From Acidobacteriaceae bacterium (GTDB taxonomy: Bacteria; Acidobacteriota; Terriglobia; Terriglobales; Acidobacteriaceae), in assembly GCA_003134995.1 (NCBI GenBank), contig PLDC01000018.1, forward strand, positions 146,390 through 210,389: a DNA stretch of 64,000 nucleotides, given 5' to 3'. Position numbers and translations under genes: made by a program. The notes under the pieces are model-generated. The model was given only the letters and a program-made list of their open reading frames with translations, was not told the origin of the DNA and did no database searches. This document shows positions 15,325 through 23,842 of this stretch, piece by piece (the first letter of the stretch is position 1; every line of letters begins with the position of its first letter).

Positions 15325-15534
15325 GGCCGTTCCGTTCACTGGTCCAGAATCCCCATCCACTGCTAATCCCCGCCGTTTCTTTGGCTTACGTTGACCAGCC
15401 GGGTTCTTTCCAGTAGCTTATTAATATCGCCTCAATAAGGTTCGTGTAGGCTAACCGTAGTGATTTCGAGCCGATTTTTGCATCTTACATAGTTCAGGGA
15501 TTATCAGAAGGTTATAGGAATCAGGAGCCTGAGA

Positions 15535-16512
15535 TTGCCAAACAGCCAGGGAAAGACCGTGCTTTTGCTGAAGCCGCGAGGGTTCTGTGCCGGGGTGGTG
15601 CGGGCAATTGATGTAGTCCGCATCGCGCTCGAGGCCTTTGGTCCGCCGATCTACGTCCGCAAAGAGATTGTCCACAACAGCTTTGTCGTGGATGAACTGC
15701 GCGGCAAGGGCGCCATCTTCGTCGACAGCGAAGATGAAGTTCCGAATGGCGAGCGCGTCATCTACAGCGCTCACGGCGTTTCGCCGGAGGTGCGCGAACA
15801 CAGCGCCCGGCGCGGCTTGCGCGTCATCGATGCCACCTGCCCGCTAGTCACCAAGGTGCACGTAGAAGCCGTCAAGTTTGCCAAGGAAGGCTATTCGCTT
15901 ATCCTCATCGGCCACCACGATCACGACGAAGTGATTGGGACGCTGGGCGAAGCTCCGCTAGTCACGCAGGTCGTGGGGAATCCCGAGCAGGTGAAGTCCC
16001 TCTCTGTGCCTGATCCGAATCGCGTGGCGTATCTTACGCAGACCACGCTGAGCCTTGATGAGACCAAAGACATCATCGCCGCACTGAAGAAGAAGTTTCC
16101 CAACATCAAAGGCCCGGCAGCGCAGGATATCTGCTATGCCACCGAGAATCGTCAGGTGGCCGTCAAGCAGGTCGCATCGGAAGCTGATCTGCTACTGGTA
16201 GTGGGGTCGGAAAACAGTTCAAACTCGAATCGTCTGGTGGAGGTGGCGCGCAACCTGGGCACCAACTCCCACCTCATCGACAGCTACAAAGATATCGAGG
16301 CCGAGTGGCTGACAAACGTGAAGACGGTCGCCCTGACAGCTGGCGCTTCTGCGCCAGAATGTTTAGTGGAAGAAACGATGAGGTTTCTAGCCAGCAAAGG
16401 TTTCGACAACGTTCAGGAACTCGAAGTGATGCCGGAAAACGTTCGCTTCGGTCTGCCGCCGGAGATTGTCGAGGCCATCGCCGCCGCTCCGGTCAGCGCT
16501 ACCGCCGATTAA
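15535..16512 (+). CDS. ispH: 4-hydroxy-3-methylbut-2-enyl diphosphate reductase IspH
   Basis: 325 residues. IspH is the last enzyme of the MEP isoprenoid pathway, giving IPP and DMAPP. The three Fe-S cysteines are visible: PRGFCAGVVRAI (Cys18), VIDATCPLVTKVH and AAQDICYATENRQ. HGVS and the ENSSNSNRL loop also match. The TTG start at 15535 has AGGAG about 9 nt upstream. It heads the hopanoid locus and would supply C5 precursors for squalene. Confidence 0.95.
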   Translation: MPNSQGKTVLLLKPRGFCAGVVRAIDVVRIALEAFGPPIYVRKEIVHNSFVVDELRGKGAIFVDSEDEVPNGERVIYSAHGVSPEVREHSARRGLRVIDATCPLVTKVHVEAVKFAKEGYSLILIGHHDHDEVIGTLGEAPLVTQVVGNPEQVKSLSVPDPNRVAYLTQTTLSLDETKDIIAALKKKFPNIKGPAAQDICYATENRQVAVKQVASEADLLLVVGSENSSNSNRLVEVARNLGTNSHLIDSYKDIEAEWLTNVKTVALTAGASAPECLVEETMRFLASKGFDNVQELEVMPENVRFGLPPEIVEAIAAAPVSATAD

Positions 16513-16584
16513 TGGAGCCATGTTCGACAGAGCATGTTCGACGGACATGATTAATGGAGCGACGACTAACGGAGCCAAATATTG

Positions 16585-18564
16585 ATGGATACAAACTCCC
16601 CTGATGCGAATTTAGCCTCCGCACCCCAACTTCGCTTTGGCAAGATCGATGGTCTGGCCGGCCGCGTGGCTGCCGCGATGAACGCAGCCCGCAAATTTCT
16701 TTTCTCCGAGATGCATGAGGATGGCTACTGGTGCGGAGAACTCGAAGCCGACACCACGCTCGAATCCGACTATCTTGTTCTGCACACCCTGCTCGGCACC
16801 GTCGATCCTGAGCGCTTCCAGAAGGCGGCCAACTGGATCATTCAGCATCAGCATGAAGACGGCGGGTGGAATACCTATCCAGGCGGCCCTTCGAACATCA
16901 GCGTTTCAGTGAAAGCGTATTTCGGGCTGAAGCTAGCGGGATACACGGCGGATCATCCCGTGATGCAGCGCGCCCGCAAGAGAATTCTCGAGCTCGGCGG
17001 CGTCACCGAGGTCAATACATTTACCAAGATCTATCTCTGCTTCTTCGGCCAGTACGATTACGATGCAGTGCCTGCGATTCCGCCGGAGATCGTGCTGTTT
17101 CCCAACTGGTTCTGGTTCAACATCTACGAGATTTCATCGTGGTCCCGCGCCATCCTGGTGCCGCTTTCCATCTGCTACGCCAAAAAGCCGTTCAAAAAGA
17201 TTCCGCGCGAAATGGGTGTTGAAGAATTGTTTGTAGGGGGGATGACCAAGTCGCGCATGCACCTGCGCTGGTCGAAGAAGCTGGTCTCGTGGCGGAATTT
17301 CTTTCTCTGCATCGACCGCATGACGCACTGGTTTGAGCGCGTTCACATTCGTCCCCTGCGCTCGATCGCACTGAAGAGCGCGGAGAAGTGGGTGCTTGAT
17401 CGAGTCGAGATGAGCGATGGTCTCTGCGGCATTTACCCTTCGATCATGAACACGGTCATCGCCCTGCGTTGTCAGGGATATTCTCTCGATGATCCGCAGG
17501 TGATTCGCGCACTGGATGAGTTCGAGAAGCTCGGCATCGAAGAGCGCGTGAACGGAGAAGAGACCTTCCGCATGCAGCCCTGCATGTCGCCGGTGTGGGA
17601 TACGGCGTATGCGATGTTCGCCCTCGCCGAGGCGGGAATTCCGGCGAGTGATCCGCGCATGGTGAAGTGCGCCGACTGGATTTTGCAGAAGCAAGTGCGT
17701 AATCCTGGCGACTGGCAGTTCAAAAACAAAAAGGGCAAGCCCGGCGGATGGTACTTCGAGTTTAACAATGAGTTTTATCCCGATGTAGATGACACCGCGA
17801 TGGTTTGCCTCGCGCTGAGCCGCGTTGAGCACCCCAATGGGCGCTACCAGCGCGAGTCGGTGCAGCGCGCCATCGACTGGGTTTTGTCGATGCAATGCAA
17901 GAATGGCGGCTGGGCATCCTTCGACAAAGATAACGACCGCATGGTCTTCGAGCAAGTGCCCTTCGCCGATCACAACGCCATGCTCGATCCCGCGACCGTG
18001 GATATCACCGGGCGCACGCTCGAGATGCTGGCTGCCTACGGTTACGACAAGAAGCATCCGGCGGTGCAGCGCGCGATTGAGTTCGTCCGCAAAGAACAAG
18101 AACCGGATGGAAGCTGGTTCGGCCGTTGGGGCGTGAATTACATCTACGGTACGGCGCTGGTGCTGCGCGGGCTCGAAGCGATTGGCATGGATAACCACGA
18201 GCCCTGCATGCAGCAGGCAGCCGAGTGGTTGCGCATGGTGCAAAATCCGGATGGCGGCTGGGGTGAGAGCTGCGGCTCGTACGATGATGTGAGCACTCAT
18301 GGAGTGGGCCCAAGCACGCCATCACAAACGGCGTGGGCAATTCTGGGCATACTTGCAGTCGGCGATACGCGCAGTGATTCGGTGGCTCGCGGAATTGCGT
18401 ACCTATTGCGCACGCAGAAAGAAGACGGCTCGTGGGATGAGCCTTACTGCACGGGCACCGGCTTTCCGCGAGTTTTCTATTTGCAGTATCACCTCTACCG
18501 CGAATACTTTCCGCTGCTCGCGCTGACGACGTACGCGAAGGTGATGGAGAAAAACGGAAACTAA
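16585..18564 (+). CDS. shc: Squalene-hopene cyclase
   Basis: 659 residues, an enzyme that cyclises squalene to hopene/hopanol at the membrane. The acid motif DVDDTA (DXDD) and several QW motifs are visible: HEDGGWNTY, KNGGWASF, EPDGSWFGRWG, NPDGGWGES, KEDGSWDE. Length is normal (about 630-720). The annotated ATG follows a TTG codon at 16582; CGGAG lies 12 nt upstream. It starts 72 nt after ispH; the gap contains a short repeated phrase (taatggagc/taacggagc). Confidence 0.96.
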   Translation: MDTNSPDANLASAPQLRFGKIDGLAGRVAAAMNAARKFLFSEMHEDGYWCGELEADTTLESDYLVLHTLLGTVDPERFQKAANWIIQHQHEDGGWNTYPGGPSNISVSVKAYFGLKLAGYTADHPVMQRARKRILELGGVTEVNTFTKIYLCFFGQYDYDAVPAIPPEIVLFPNWFWFNIYEISSWSRAILVPLSICYAKKPFKKIPREMGVEELFVGGMTKSRMHLRWSKKLVSWRNFFLCIDRMTHWFERVHIRPLRSIALKSAEKWVLDRVEMSDGLCGIYPSIMNTVIALRCQGYSLDDPQVIRALDEFEKLGIEERVNGEETFRMQPCMSPVWDTAYAMFALAEAGIPASDPRMVKCADWILQKQVRNPGDWQFKNKKGKPGGWYFEFNNEFYPDVDDTAMVCLALSRVEHPNGRYQRESVQRAIDWVLSMQCKNGGWASFDKDNDRMVFEQVPFADHNAMLDPATVDITGRTLEMLAAYGYDKKHPAVQRAIEFVRKEQEPDGSWFGRWGVNYIYGTALVLRGLEAIGMDNHEPCMQQAAEWLRMVQNPDGGWGESCGSYDDVSTHGVGPSTPSQTAWAILGILAVGDTRSDSVARGIAYLLRTQKEDGSWDEPYCTGTGFPRVFYLQYHLYREYFPLLALTTYAKVMEKNGN

Positions 18565-18594
18565 GTTGCCAGTTGCCAGTCCCCAGTTGCCAGC
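18565..18594. repeat. Short-period repeat, left arm of an inverted pair
   Basis: Three copies of GTTGCCA(G) with a period of about nine, starting directly after the shc stop codon. It is the inverted partner of 19065-19088. The pair brackets the P-loop gene. Confidence 0.75.
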
Positions 18595-18613
18595 CAGCGC
18601 GCGTTCAGTTCTT

Positions 18614-19054
18614 ATGAACAAGGAAGTCGTGCTTCTGACAGGCCTCCCGGGATGTGGCAAAACGACCTATCTGTGTCAGATGTGTCGAGACGGCTGGCTA
18701 GTCTTCGACGATTTCAAAGCCCTGGCTTTTGAGGACTGTTCGAAGTTCCGCAGCTCGCGGAAATTTAGCGCACTTATCGCTGCACTTCAAGACGGCCTCA
18801 GGTGCGCCGTGGCAGACATCGACTTCTGCGATACGAATGCTCGTAACGAGGCGGAGAGTATCCTGCACGCGGAAATTGCTGGTTTGGCCGTCAGGTGGGA
18901 GTTTTTTGCGAACGACCGCTCAGCGTGCGAGGCAAACATAAGAACCCGAAGCCGCTCGTGTCTTCAGCGCGAACTGGACTGTCTGGCGAAGTACTCACAC
19001 TCGTACAATATTCCCGAGGGTGCGGTAGTTCTACCCGTTTGGCAGAAAATATGA
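18614..19054 (+). CDS. Small P-loop NTPase
   Basis: 146 residues from ATG 18614 (MNKEVVLLTGLPGCGKTTYL): a Walker A motif GLPGCGKT at about 9-16, then a possible Walker B CAVADIDFCD near 60-70. It resembles adenylate-kinase-like or AAA_33 zeta-type P-loop proteins, but the substrate is not evident. It lies between shc and hpnA yet has no known hopanoid role. Both sides carry inverted short-period repeats, so it looks like an insertion into the operon. Confidence 0.6.
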   Translation: MNKEVVLLTGLPGCGKTTYLCQMCRDGWLVFDDFKALAFEDCSKFRSSRKFSALIAALQDGLRCAVADIDFCDTNARNEAESILHAEIAGLAVRWEFFANDRSACEANIRTRSRSCLQRELDCLAKYSHSYNIPEGAVVLPVWQKI

Positions 19055-19064
19055 GAACTGACAG

Positions 19065-19088
19065 CTGGCAACTGGCAACTGGCAACTG
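19065..19088. repeat. Short-period repeat, right arm of an inverted pair
   Basis: CTGGCAACTGGCAACTGGCA-type repeat, reverse complement of 18565-18594. It ends three bases before the TTG start of hpnA. Confidence 0.75.
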
Positions 19089-19091
19089 CCT

Positions 19092-20078
19092 TTGAGAGCC
19101 TTCGTCACAGGCGCCACCGGATTTCTGGGCTCGCATGTCGCGCGAGTTCTCGCCGAGCAGGGAGCCGATCTGCGGCTATTGGTGCGTCCCTCCAGCAATC
19201 TGAAGAATCTTGAAGGCTTGAAGGCGGAAACGGCAATCGGCGATCTGCGCGATCCAGCATCGCTGGAAAAGGCGATGGCTTGCTGCGAGGTTGTATTTCA
19301 CGTCGCCGCCGACTACCGGCTCTGGGTGCGCGATCCCAACGAGATGTACCGTTCCAACGTCGAAGGCACGCGCGCCATCATCGAAGCCGCGCGCAAGAAT
19401 GCAGTGCGATGCGTAGTCTACACATCGAGCGTCGCGACCATGGGATTTACTGGCAACGGGCACCCAGCCGACGAAGATTCTCCAGTCGCTCTCGCCGATA
19501 TGATCGGCCACTACAAGCGGTCGAAATTTATGGCGGAACAAGTTGCGCTCGAAGCCGGCCGCGGCGCGATGCGGGTGGTAACGGTGAATCCCACAACGCC
19601 AGTCGGCGAGCAGGATGTAAAACCGACTCCAACGGGACGCATCGTCGTCGACTTCCTGAAAGGAAAATTCCCGGCGTACGTGGATACAGGCTTGAACCTG
19701 GTTGACGTTCGCGAATGTGCGCGCGGACACGTGGCGGCGCTGGAAAAAGGCAAGAGCGGCGAGCGCTACATTCTGGGCGGAGAGAACCTGACGCTAAAGC
19801 AGATTCTCGACAAGCTGGGCGCGATCGCTGGCCTGCCTTCGCCGAAAGTGAAGCTGCCATACTTTGTCGCCTACTTAGCCGGAGCAGTCGATGAGACGGT
19901 ATCCGGTCGCATGCTCGGCCGCGAGCCGCGTGCGACCATCGAGACGGTACGCATGGGAAAGAAAAAGATGTGGGCTAGTTCGAGCAAGGCCGAGAGGGAA
20001 CTGGGCTGGAAGACCCTACCCGCCGATGCAGCCTTGCGCCGTGCGGTAGAGTGGTTCCGGGCCAACGGCTATGCCTAA
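19092..20078 (+). CDS. hpnA: Hopanoid-associated sugar epimerase HpnA
   Basis: 328 residues of the extended short-chain dehydrogenase/NAD-sugar epimerase family. Seen: Rossmann motif GATGFLGSHV at 7-16, catalytic YKRSK (YxxxK) near 135, and the HpnA-typical FHVAADYRLW. HpnA genes accompany hopanoid side-chain genes; its reaction is not fully settled. The start is TTG, abutting the repeat; the stop overlaps hpnG by 8 nt. Confidence 0.92.
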   Translation: MRAFVTGATGFLGSHVARVLAEQGADLRLLVRPSSNLKNLEGLKAETAIGDLRDPASLEKAMACCEVVFHVAADYRLWVRDPNEMYRSNVEGTRAIIEAARKNAVRCVVYTSSVATMGFTGNGHPADEDSPVALADMIGHYKRSKFMAEQVALEAGRGAMRVVTVNPTTPVGEQDVKPTPTGRIVVDFLKGKFPAYVDTGLNLVDVRECARGHVAALEKGKSGERYILGGENLTLKQILDKLGAIAGLPSPKVKLPYFVAYLAGAVDETVSGRMLGREPRATIETVRMGKKKMWASSSKAERELGWKTLPADAALRRAVEWFRANGYA

Positions 20079-20886
20079 AGTCGCCATCGCCATTATTGCC
20101 GCCCTCGAACGCGAAGTCAGCGGCCTGACTAAGAACTGGGTTCGCGTCGAACGCGAGCACCAAGGCCGTAACTTTCTTTTCCTTCGTCGCGAAGAGCATG
20201 AGCGCGAGCAGATGATTGTGGTGTGCGGCGGCATTGGCCCGGAAGCAGCACGCCGCGCCGCCGAGGCGGTGATCGCATTGTATCGCCCGAGCCAAGTTCA
20301 GTCCGTCGGATTCGCAGGCGCGCTCGATGCGAGCTTGCACGTCGGCGATGTTTTCGTCCCGGCGGTGGTGATTGATGCCGGCGATGGCAGTCGCACCCAG
20401 ATCGAAGGGACGCACAATCGCGGAGGAAGTAATCAAGGAACTCTGGTGACCTTCATGGATATAGCCGGAGTCGATCAGAAAGCCAACCTGGCGCAGGCCT
20501 ACGGAGCGCAAGCGGTCGACATGGAAGCCTCAGCGGTTGCCGCAGCAGCGCGAGCCCACGGCATTCCCTTCGCCGCGATCAAAGCGATCTCCGACGAATC
20601 AAATTTCGAAATGCCGCAAACCGCGCGCTTCATTGATTCACAAGGCCGGTTCAGGACAGCCAGCTTTGCATACTACGCCGCCCTGCGTCCATGGCTGTGG
20701 CCGCGAGTTGCACAACTCGCCGGAAACAGCCGCAAAGCCGCGAACGCGCTAGGCCAGCATTTGCAGCGCCTCCACCAAGAACTTGGCCAAGCACCAGGAG
20801 AGGCAACAAAAAATATTGCCGCGACTTCAGCATCATCCAGTCCGGAAATAACAGCGAGCGGATCGCGTCTTGGAGGTCGCGAATAA
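20071..20886 (+). CDS. hpnG: Hopanoid-associated nucleosidase/phosphorylase HpnG
   Basis: 271 residues of the purine nucleoside phosphorylase/MTA-SAH nucleosidase fold: IAIIAALEREVSGL at the N-terminus, VVCGGIGPEAARRAAEAVIA, VGFAGALDASLHVGDV, and VDMEASAVAAAA with AIKAISDESN (ribose and base site). HpnG removes adenine from adenosylhopane to give ribosylhopane. A C-terminal tail of about 50 residues is Ala/Ser-rich and probably disordered. Overlap with hpnA indicates an operon. Confidence 0.88.
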   Translation: MPKVAIAIIAALEREVSGLTKNWVRVEREHQGRNFLFLRREEHEREQMIVVCGGIGPEAARRAAEAVIALYRPSQVQSVGFAGALDASLHVGDVFVPAVVIDAGDGSRTQIEGTHNRGGSNQGTLVTFMDIAGVDQKANLAQAYGAQAVDMEASAVAAAARAHGIPFAAIKAISDESNFEMPQTARFIDSQGRFRTASFAYYAALRPWLWPRVAQLAGNSRKAANALGQHLQRLHQELGQAPGEATKNIAATSASSSPEITASGSRLGGRE

Positions 20887-20888
20887 GA

Positions 20889-21473
20889 ATGCGTATAAAT
20901 TTACAGCTTAAGACGCTGCTGCTTTCGATTGCTCTATGCATGGCGTCGCGCCTCTCCGCGCAATCGCCCAGCTCCACAGTCTATGCGGAAAGCTTTCGAC
21001 AGGGCACAGGCCACGTAGTAGAAGAAACTTTCGAAGCGAGACTCAACCTGCAAGACGCAACCTACCGCGAGCGCATCAAAGATTCCCGTGGCGCAGATCG
21101 CTACACCTTCTCGATCGTTCCGCACATCCCGCCCGGGGACAATAAAGTCACAGCCTGGTATGTGAAGCTCGGCGACCTGCGCCATACGATTTACGACAAC
21201 GTGCTCCTGTCGTCGCCCGCGCCTTCCGATGATCCCGCGGGGACAACGAAAGGTTCACTATGGCAGCTTGACCCCAGCCGTTTCGCCTTTGTTCCCGTGG
21301 GCGCCGTACGAGTGATTAAAGTAGAAAGTTTTTACGTGGTGCTGCAAGTGAAGGCGTATCACTTCACGCCGCCGGACTCGCCTTATCTGGACTCGATGAC
21401 CGTCTCGGTGGATTTCCGCAACACGGATCCGAGGCAATCCGATCCCAGGCAGGCGGACCCTCCCGCAAAATAG
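20889..21473 (+). CDS. Secreted protein of unknown function
   Basis: 194 residues with a signal peptide (about 1-24, LLLSIALCMASRLSAQ). The mature part looks all-beta, with YAESFRQGTGHVVEETFEAR and YAWYVKL-type strands, and a proline/Asp-rich repetitive tail (DPRQSDPRQADPPAK). It starts immediately after hpnG and is probably co-transcribed with the hopanoid genes. No family recognised. Confidence 0.65.
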   Translation: MRINLQLKTLLLSIALCMASRLSAQSPSSTVYAESFRQGTGHVVEETFEARLNLQDATYRERIKDSRGADRYTFSIVPHIPPGDNKVTAWYVKLGDLRHTIYDNVLLSSPAPSDDPAGTTKGSLWQLDPSRFAFVPVGAVRVIKVESFYVVLQVKAYHFTPPDSPYLDSMTVSVDFRNTDPRQSDPRQADPPAK

Positions 21474-21513
21474 CGCGTGAAGCCAAGACAAAGTAAACTT
21501 CATCTAACTACTG

Positions 21514-22626
21514 ATGGGGATTGCCGGACAACTCGAAATCGAGCAGCGCAGCCAGTCGATTCCCGCAACCATGCTCGCAGCCGTTTACCGCGGCGTCAAC
21601 GACGTCCGTATGGAAACTGTTCCCGTCCCTGAGATTGCCGCCAGAGAATTGCTGGTCCGAGTGCATACCTGCGGCGTTTGCGGCACCGACCTGAAAAAGA
21701 TCGCCACCGGCTCCCATTCCGCGCCCCGCATTTTCGGCCATGAAACCTCGGGCGTAGTAGCGGCCCTCGGCGCGGGAGTAACCAAATTCGCCCGTGGAGA
21801 TCGCGTCGTAGTCTTCCATCACATCCCCTGCCGCACTTGTTATTACTGCCGCCACAAAACTTTTGCGCAATGTACGAGTTATAAAAAGGTAGGATGCACC
21901 GCCGGCTTCGAACCTTCTGGTGGAGGCTTCGCCGAGTATGTTCGCGTGATGGATTGGATCGTCGAGCAAGGCACGGTGAAGATCCCGCATGGCGTTTCCT
22001 TCGAACAAGCATGTTTTGTAGAGCCGGTGAACACCTGCATGAAGGGAATCGAAGCCCTGGGCCTGCAACCTGGCGAAACCGTCCTGGCCATCGGGCAGGG
22101 TCCAATCGGCATCATATTAAGTGTCCTGGCACGTCGGGTGGGGGTCACGGTTATTACTTCCGATTTGTATCCCGAGAGGCTTAGAATAAGTGAAAGCCTT
22201 GGTTTCGAGAATCTGATCGACGCATCGCAGCAGGACGCGGTTCGCTCTGTGCGGGAGCAGACTGAAGGACGGGGTGCCGACGCTGTAATCTTAGCGGTAG
22301 GCAGCAACGGCCTGATTCGTCCCGCGATGGATGCGGTTCGCCCGGGCGGGCGTGTGCTGTTATTTGCGCAGACGCAGCGGGGCGAAGTGGTCGTGGATCC
22401 GGCTGCGATTTGCGTCGACGAAAAGACGCTGGTCGGCTCTTATAGCGCGTCTGTAGATTTGCAGGAAGAATCGGTGCAATTTGTGATGAATAAAGAAATG
22501 GATCTGGAACAGCTGATCAGCCACCGGTTCCCGCTGCAAGAAAGTGCGAAAGCATTGGAACTGGCAGCTCATCCGCAGCCCGCATCCATGAAGATCGTAA
22601 TTCAGCCCGGGATGGCCTGGGCATGA
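21514..22626 (+). CDS. Zinc-dependent medium-chain dehydrogenase 1
   Basis: 370 residues (351 if the ATG at 21571, MLAAVYRGVNDV, is the true start, which fits the family better). Catalytic-zinc ligands lie in CGVCGTD and GHETSG; the structural zinc site is CRTCYYCRHKTFAQC; the NAD(P) fold has AIGQGPIGIILSVLA. It belongs to the alcohol/sorbitol/threonine dehydrogenase superfamily and acts on a hydroxyl or aldehyde. It lies in the hopanoid locus directly before a second related dehydrogenase, so a sterol-like or side-chain alcohol substrate is possible. Confidence 0.82.
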   Translation: MGIAGQLEIEQRSQSIPATMLAAVYRGVNDVRMETVPVPEIAARELLVRVHTCGVCGTDLKKIATGSHSAPRIFGHETSGVVAALGAGVTKFARGDRVVVFHHIPCRTCYYCRHKTFAQCTSYKKVGCTAGFEPSGGGFAEYVRVMDWIVEQGTVKIPHGVSFEQACFVEPVNTCMKGIEALGLQPGETVLAIGQGPIGIILSVLARRVGVTVITSDLYPERLRISESLGFENLIDASQQDAVRSVREQTEGRGADAVILAVGSNGLIRPAMDAVRPGGRVLLFAQTQRGEVVVDPAAICVDEKTLVGSYSASVDLQEESVQFVMNKEMDLEQLISHRFPLQESAKALELAAHPQPASMKIVIQPGMAWA

Positions 22627-22672
22627 ACGCAGACCGCACTGTAAACACGGTTCCAAAGCAAGGAAGCAACAC

Positions 22673-23722
22673 GTGAATGGAAAAATGACAGCAGCCGTCC
22701 TGTACGGCAAAGAAGACATAAAAATTGAGCGAGTGCCCATCCCTCGCGTCGAAAAAGGCGAAGTTCTGGTCAAAGTACAGGTGGCGCTCACCTGCGGCAC
22801 CGATCTTAAGGTTTACCAGCGCGGCTATCACGCCCGCATGATCGTTCCTCCCGCGCTCTTCGGCCACGAACTTGCTGGAGTGATCGAGGAAGTCGGCGAA
22901 GGCGTCGTCAGCTTCAAGAAAGGCCAGCGCGTGGTAGCGCTTAATTCCGCGCCGTGCCAGATGTGTTTCTACTGCTCCAAGCATCAGGAAAATCTCTGCG
23001 AAGATCTGCTCTTCAACAACGGAGCCTATGCCGAATACATCCGCGTCCCGCGCCGCATCGTGGAAGCGAATATGCTCGTCATCCCGTCCGGCGTAAGTTT
23101 TGAAGACGCTGCCATGACCGAGCCTCTGGCCTGCGTGTTGCGCGGCCTGCACGAAACCGGAGTCGAAATCGGCGACACCGTGACCATCATCGGCGGCGGC
23201 CCCATCGGCCTGATGTTCGTTCAGGTAGCCCGCGCCATCGGCTGCAACGTCATCTCAGTGGTAAAGCGCGATGAACAGGTAGTAGCCGCAAAGCACATGG
23301 GCGCTCACGAAATCGTGCAGACCACCAAAGTTCAAAATGTAGTCGAGGCCGTGCGCGCGCTCACTCCGCAAAAGCGCGGCTGCGATGTCGTGATCGAAGC
23401 CGTAGGCCGTCCCGAAGCATGGGAGTGGACGGTCGAGATGGTCCGCAAAGGCGGTACCGTAAATTTCTTCGGCGGATGCTCCAGCGGATCGAAAGTGCAG
23501 CTCGACACCAATCGGCTGCACTATGGCGAGATCACGCTCAAGGCTACGTTCCATCACACGCCGGAAACAGTGCGCCGCGCCTTTGGCCTGATCGCGGCTA
23601 AGAAAATCCGTCCCACAGACTACATCACTGGCGAAGCGCCTCTTTCAAGTTTGCAAAAAGTGCTGCGCCACATGCTGAACCGCGGCGGCGACATCAAGAC
23701 CGCAATCATTCCCGGCCACTGA
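22673..23722 (+). CDS. Zinc-dependent medium-chain dehydrogenase 2
   Basis: 349 residues; an ATG five codons in (MTAAVLYGKEDIKIE, 22685) is the likely conserved start. Zinc ligands: LTCGTDLK, GHELAGVIEE; structural site CQMCFYCSKHQENLC; nucleotide fold TIIGGGPIGLMFVQVA. It is a paralogue of the preceding gene but clearly diverged, so the two may form a heteromer or do successive steps. A palindromic repeat separates it from hpnC. Confidence 0.82.
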   Translation: MNGKMTAAVLYGKEDIKIERVPIPRVEKGEVLVKVQVALTCGTDLKVYQRGYHARMIVPPALFGHELAGVIEEVGEGVVSFKKGQRVVALNSAPCQMCFYCSKHQENLCEDLLFNNGAYAEYIRVPRRIVEANMLVIPSGVSFEDAAMTEPLACVLRGLHETGVEIGDTVTIIGGGPIGLMFVQVARAIGCNVISVVKRDEQVVAAKHMGAHEIVQTTKVQNVVEAVRALTPQKRGCDVVIEAVGRPEAWEWTVEMVRKGGTVNFFGGCSSGSKVQLDTNRLHYGEITLKATFHHTPETVRRAFGLIAAKKIRPTDYITGEAPLSSLQKVLRHMLNRGGDIKTAIIPGH

Positions 23723-23726
23723 TGTT

Positions 23727-23805
23727 TTTGGGTGGCGCAGCGCTTCAGCGCTGCCATTAAGAGGATTAATTCTCAGCCGGCTTTAGCCGCTGAGGTATGT
23801 CTCGG
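23727..23805. repeat. Palindromic intergenic repeat before hpnC
   Basis: Two hairpins: GGCGCAGCGC-TTCA-GCGCTGCC and CTCAGCCGGC..GCCGCTGAG. This resembles the dispersed acidobacterial elements seen at 25.8, 36.2 and 52.9 kb, and could act as a transcriptional punctuation site. Confidence 0.55.
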
Positions 23806-23842
23806 CTCCGAGCAATTCCTGAACGTAACGATTTCTTGATGC

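Noticed and set aside
17134..18300. 388-aa minus-strand ORF opposite shc
   Set aside because: Shadow of a clear squalene-hopene cyclase.
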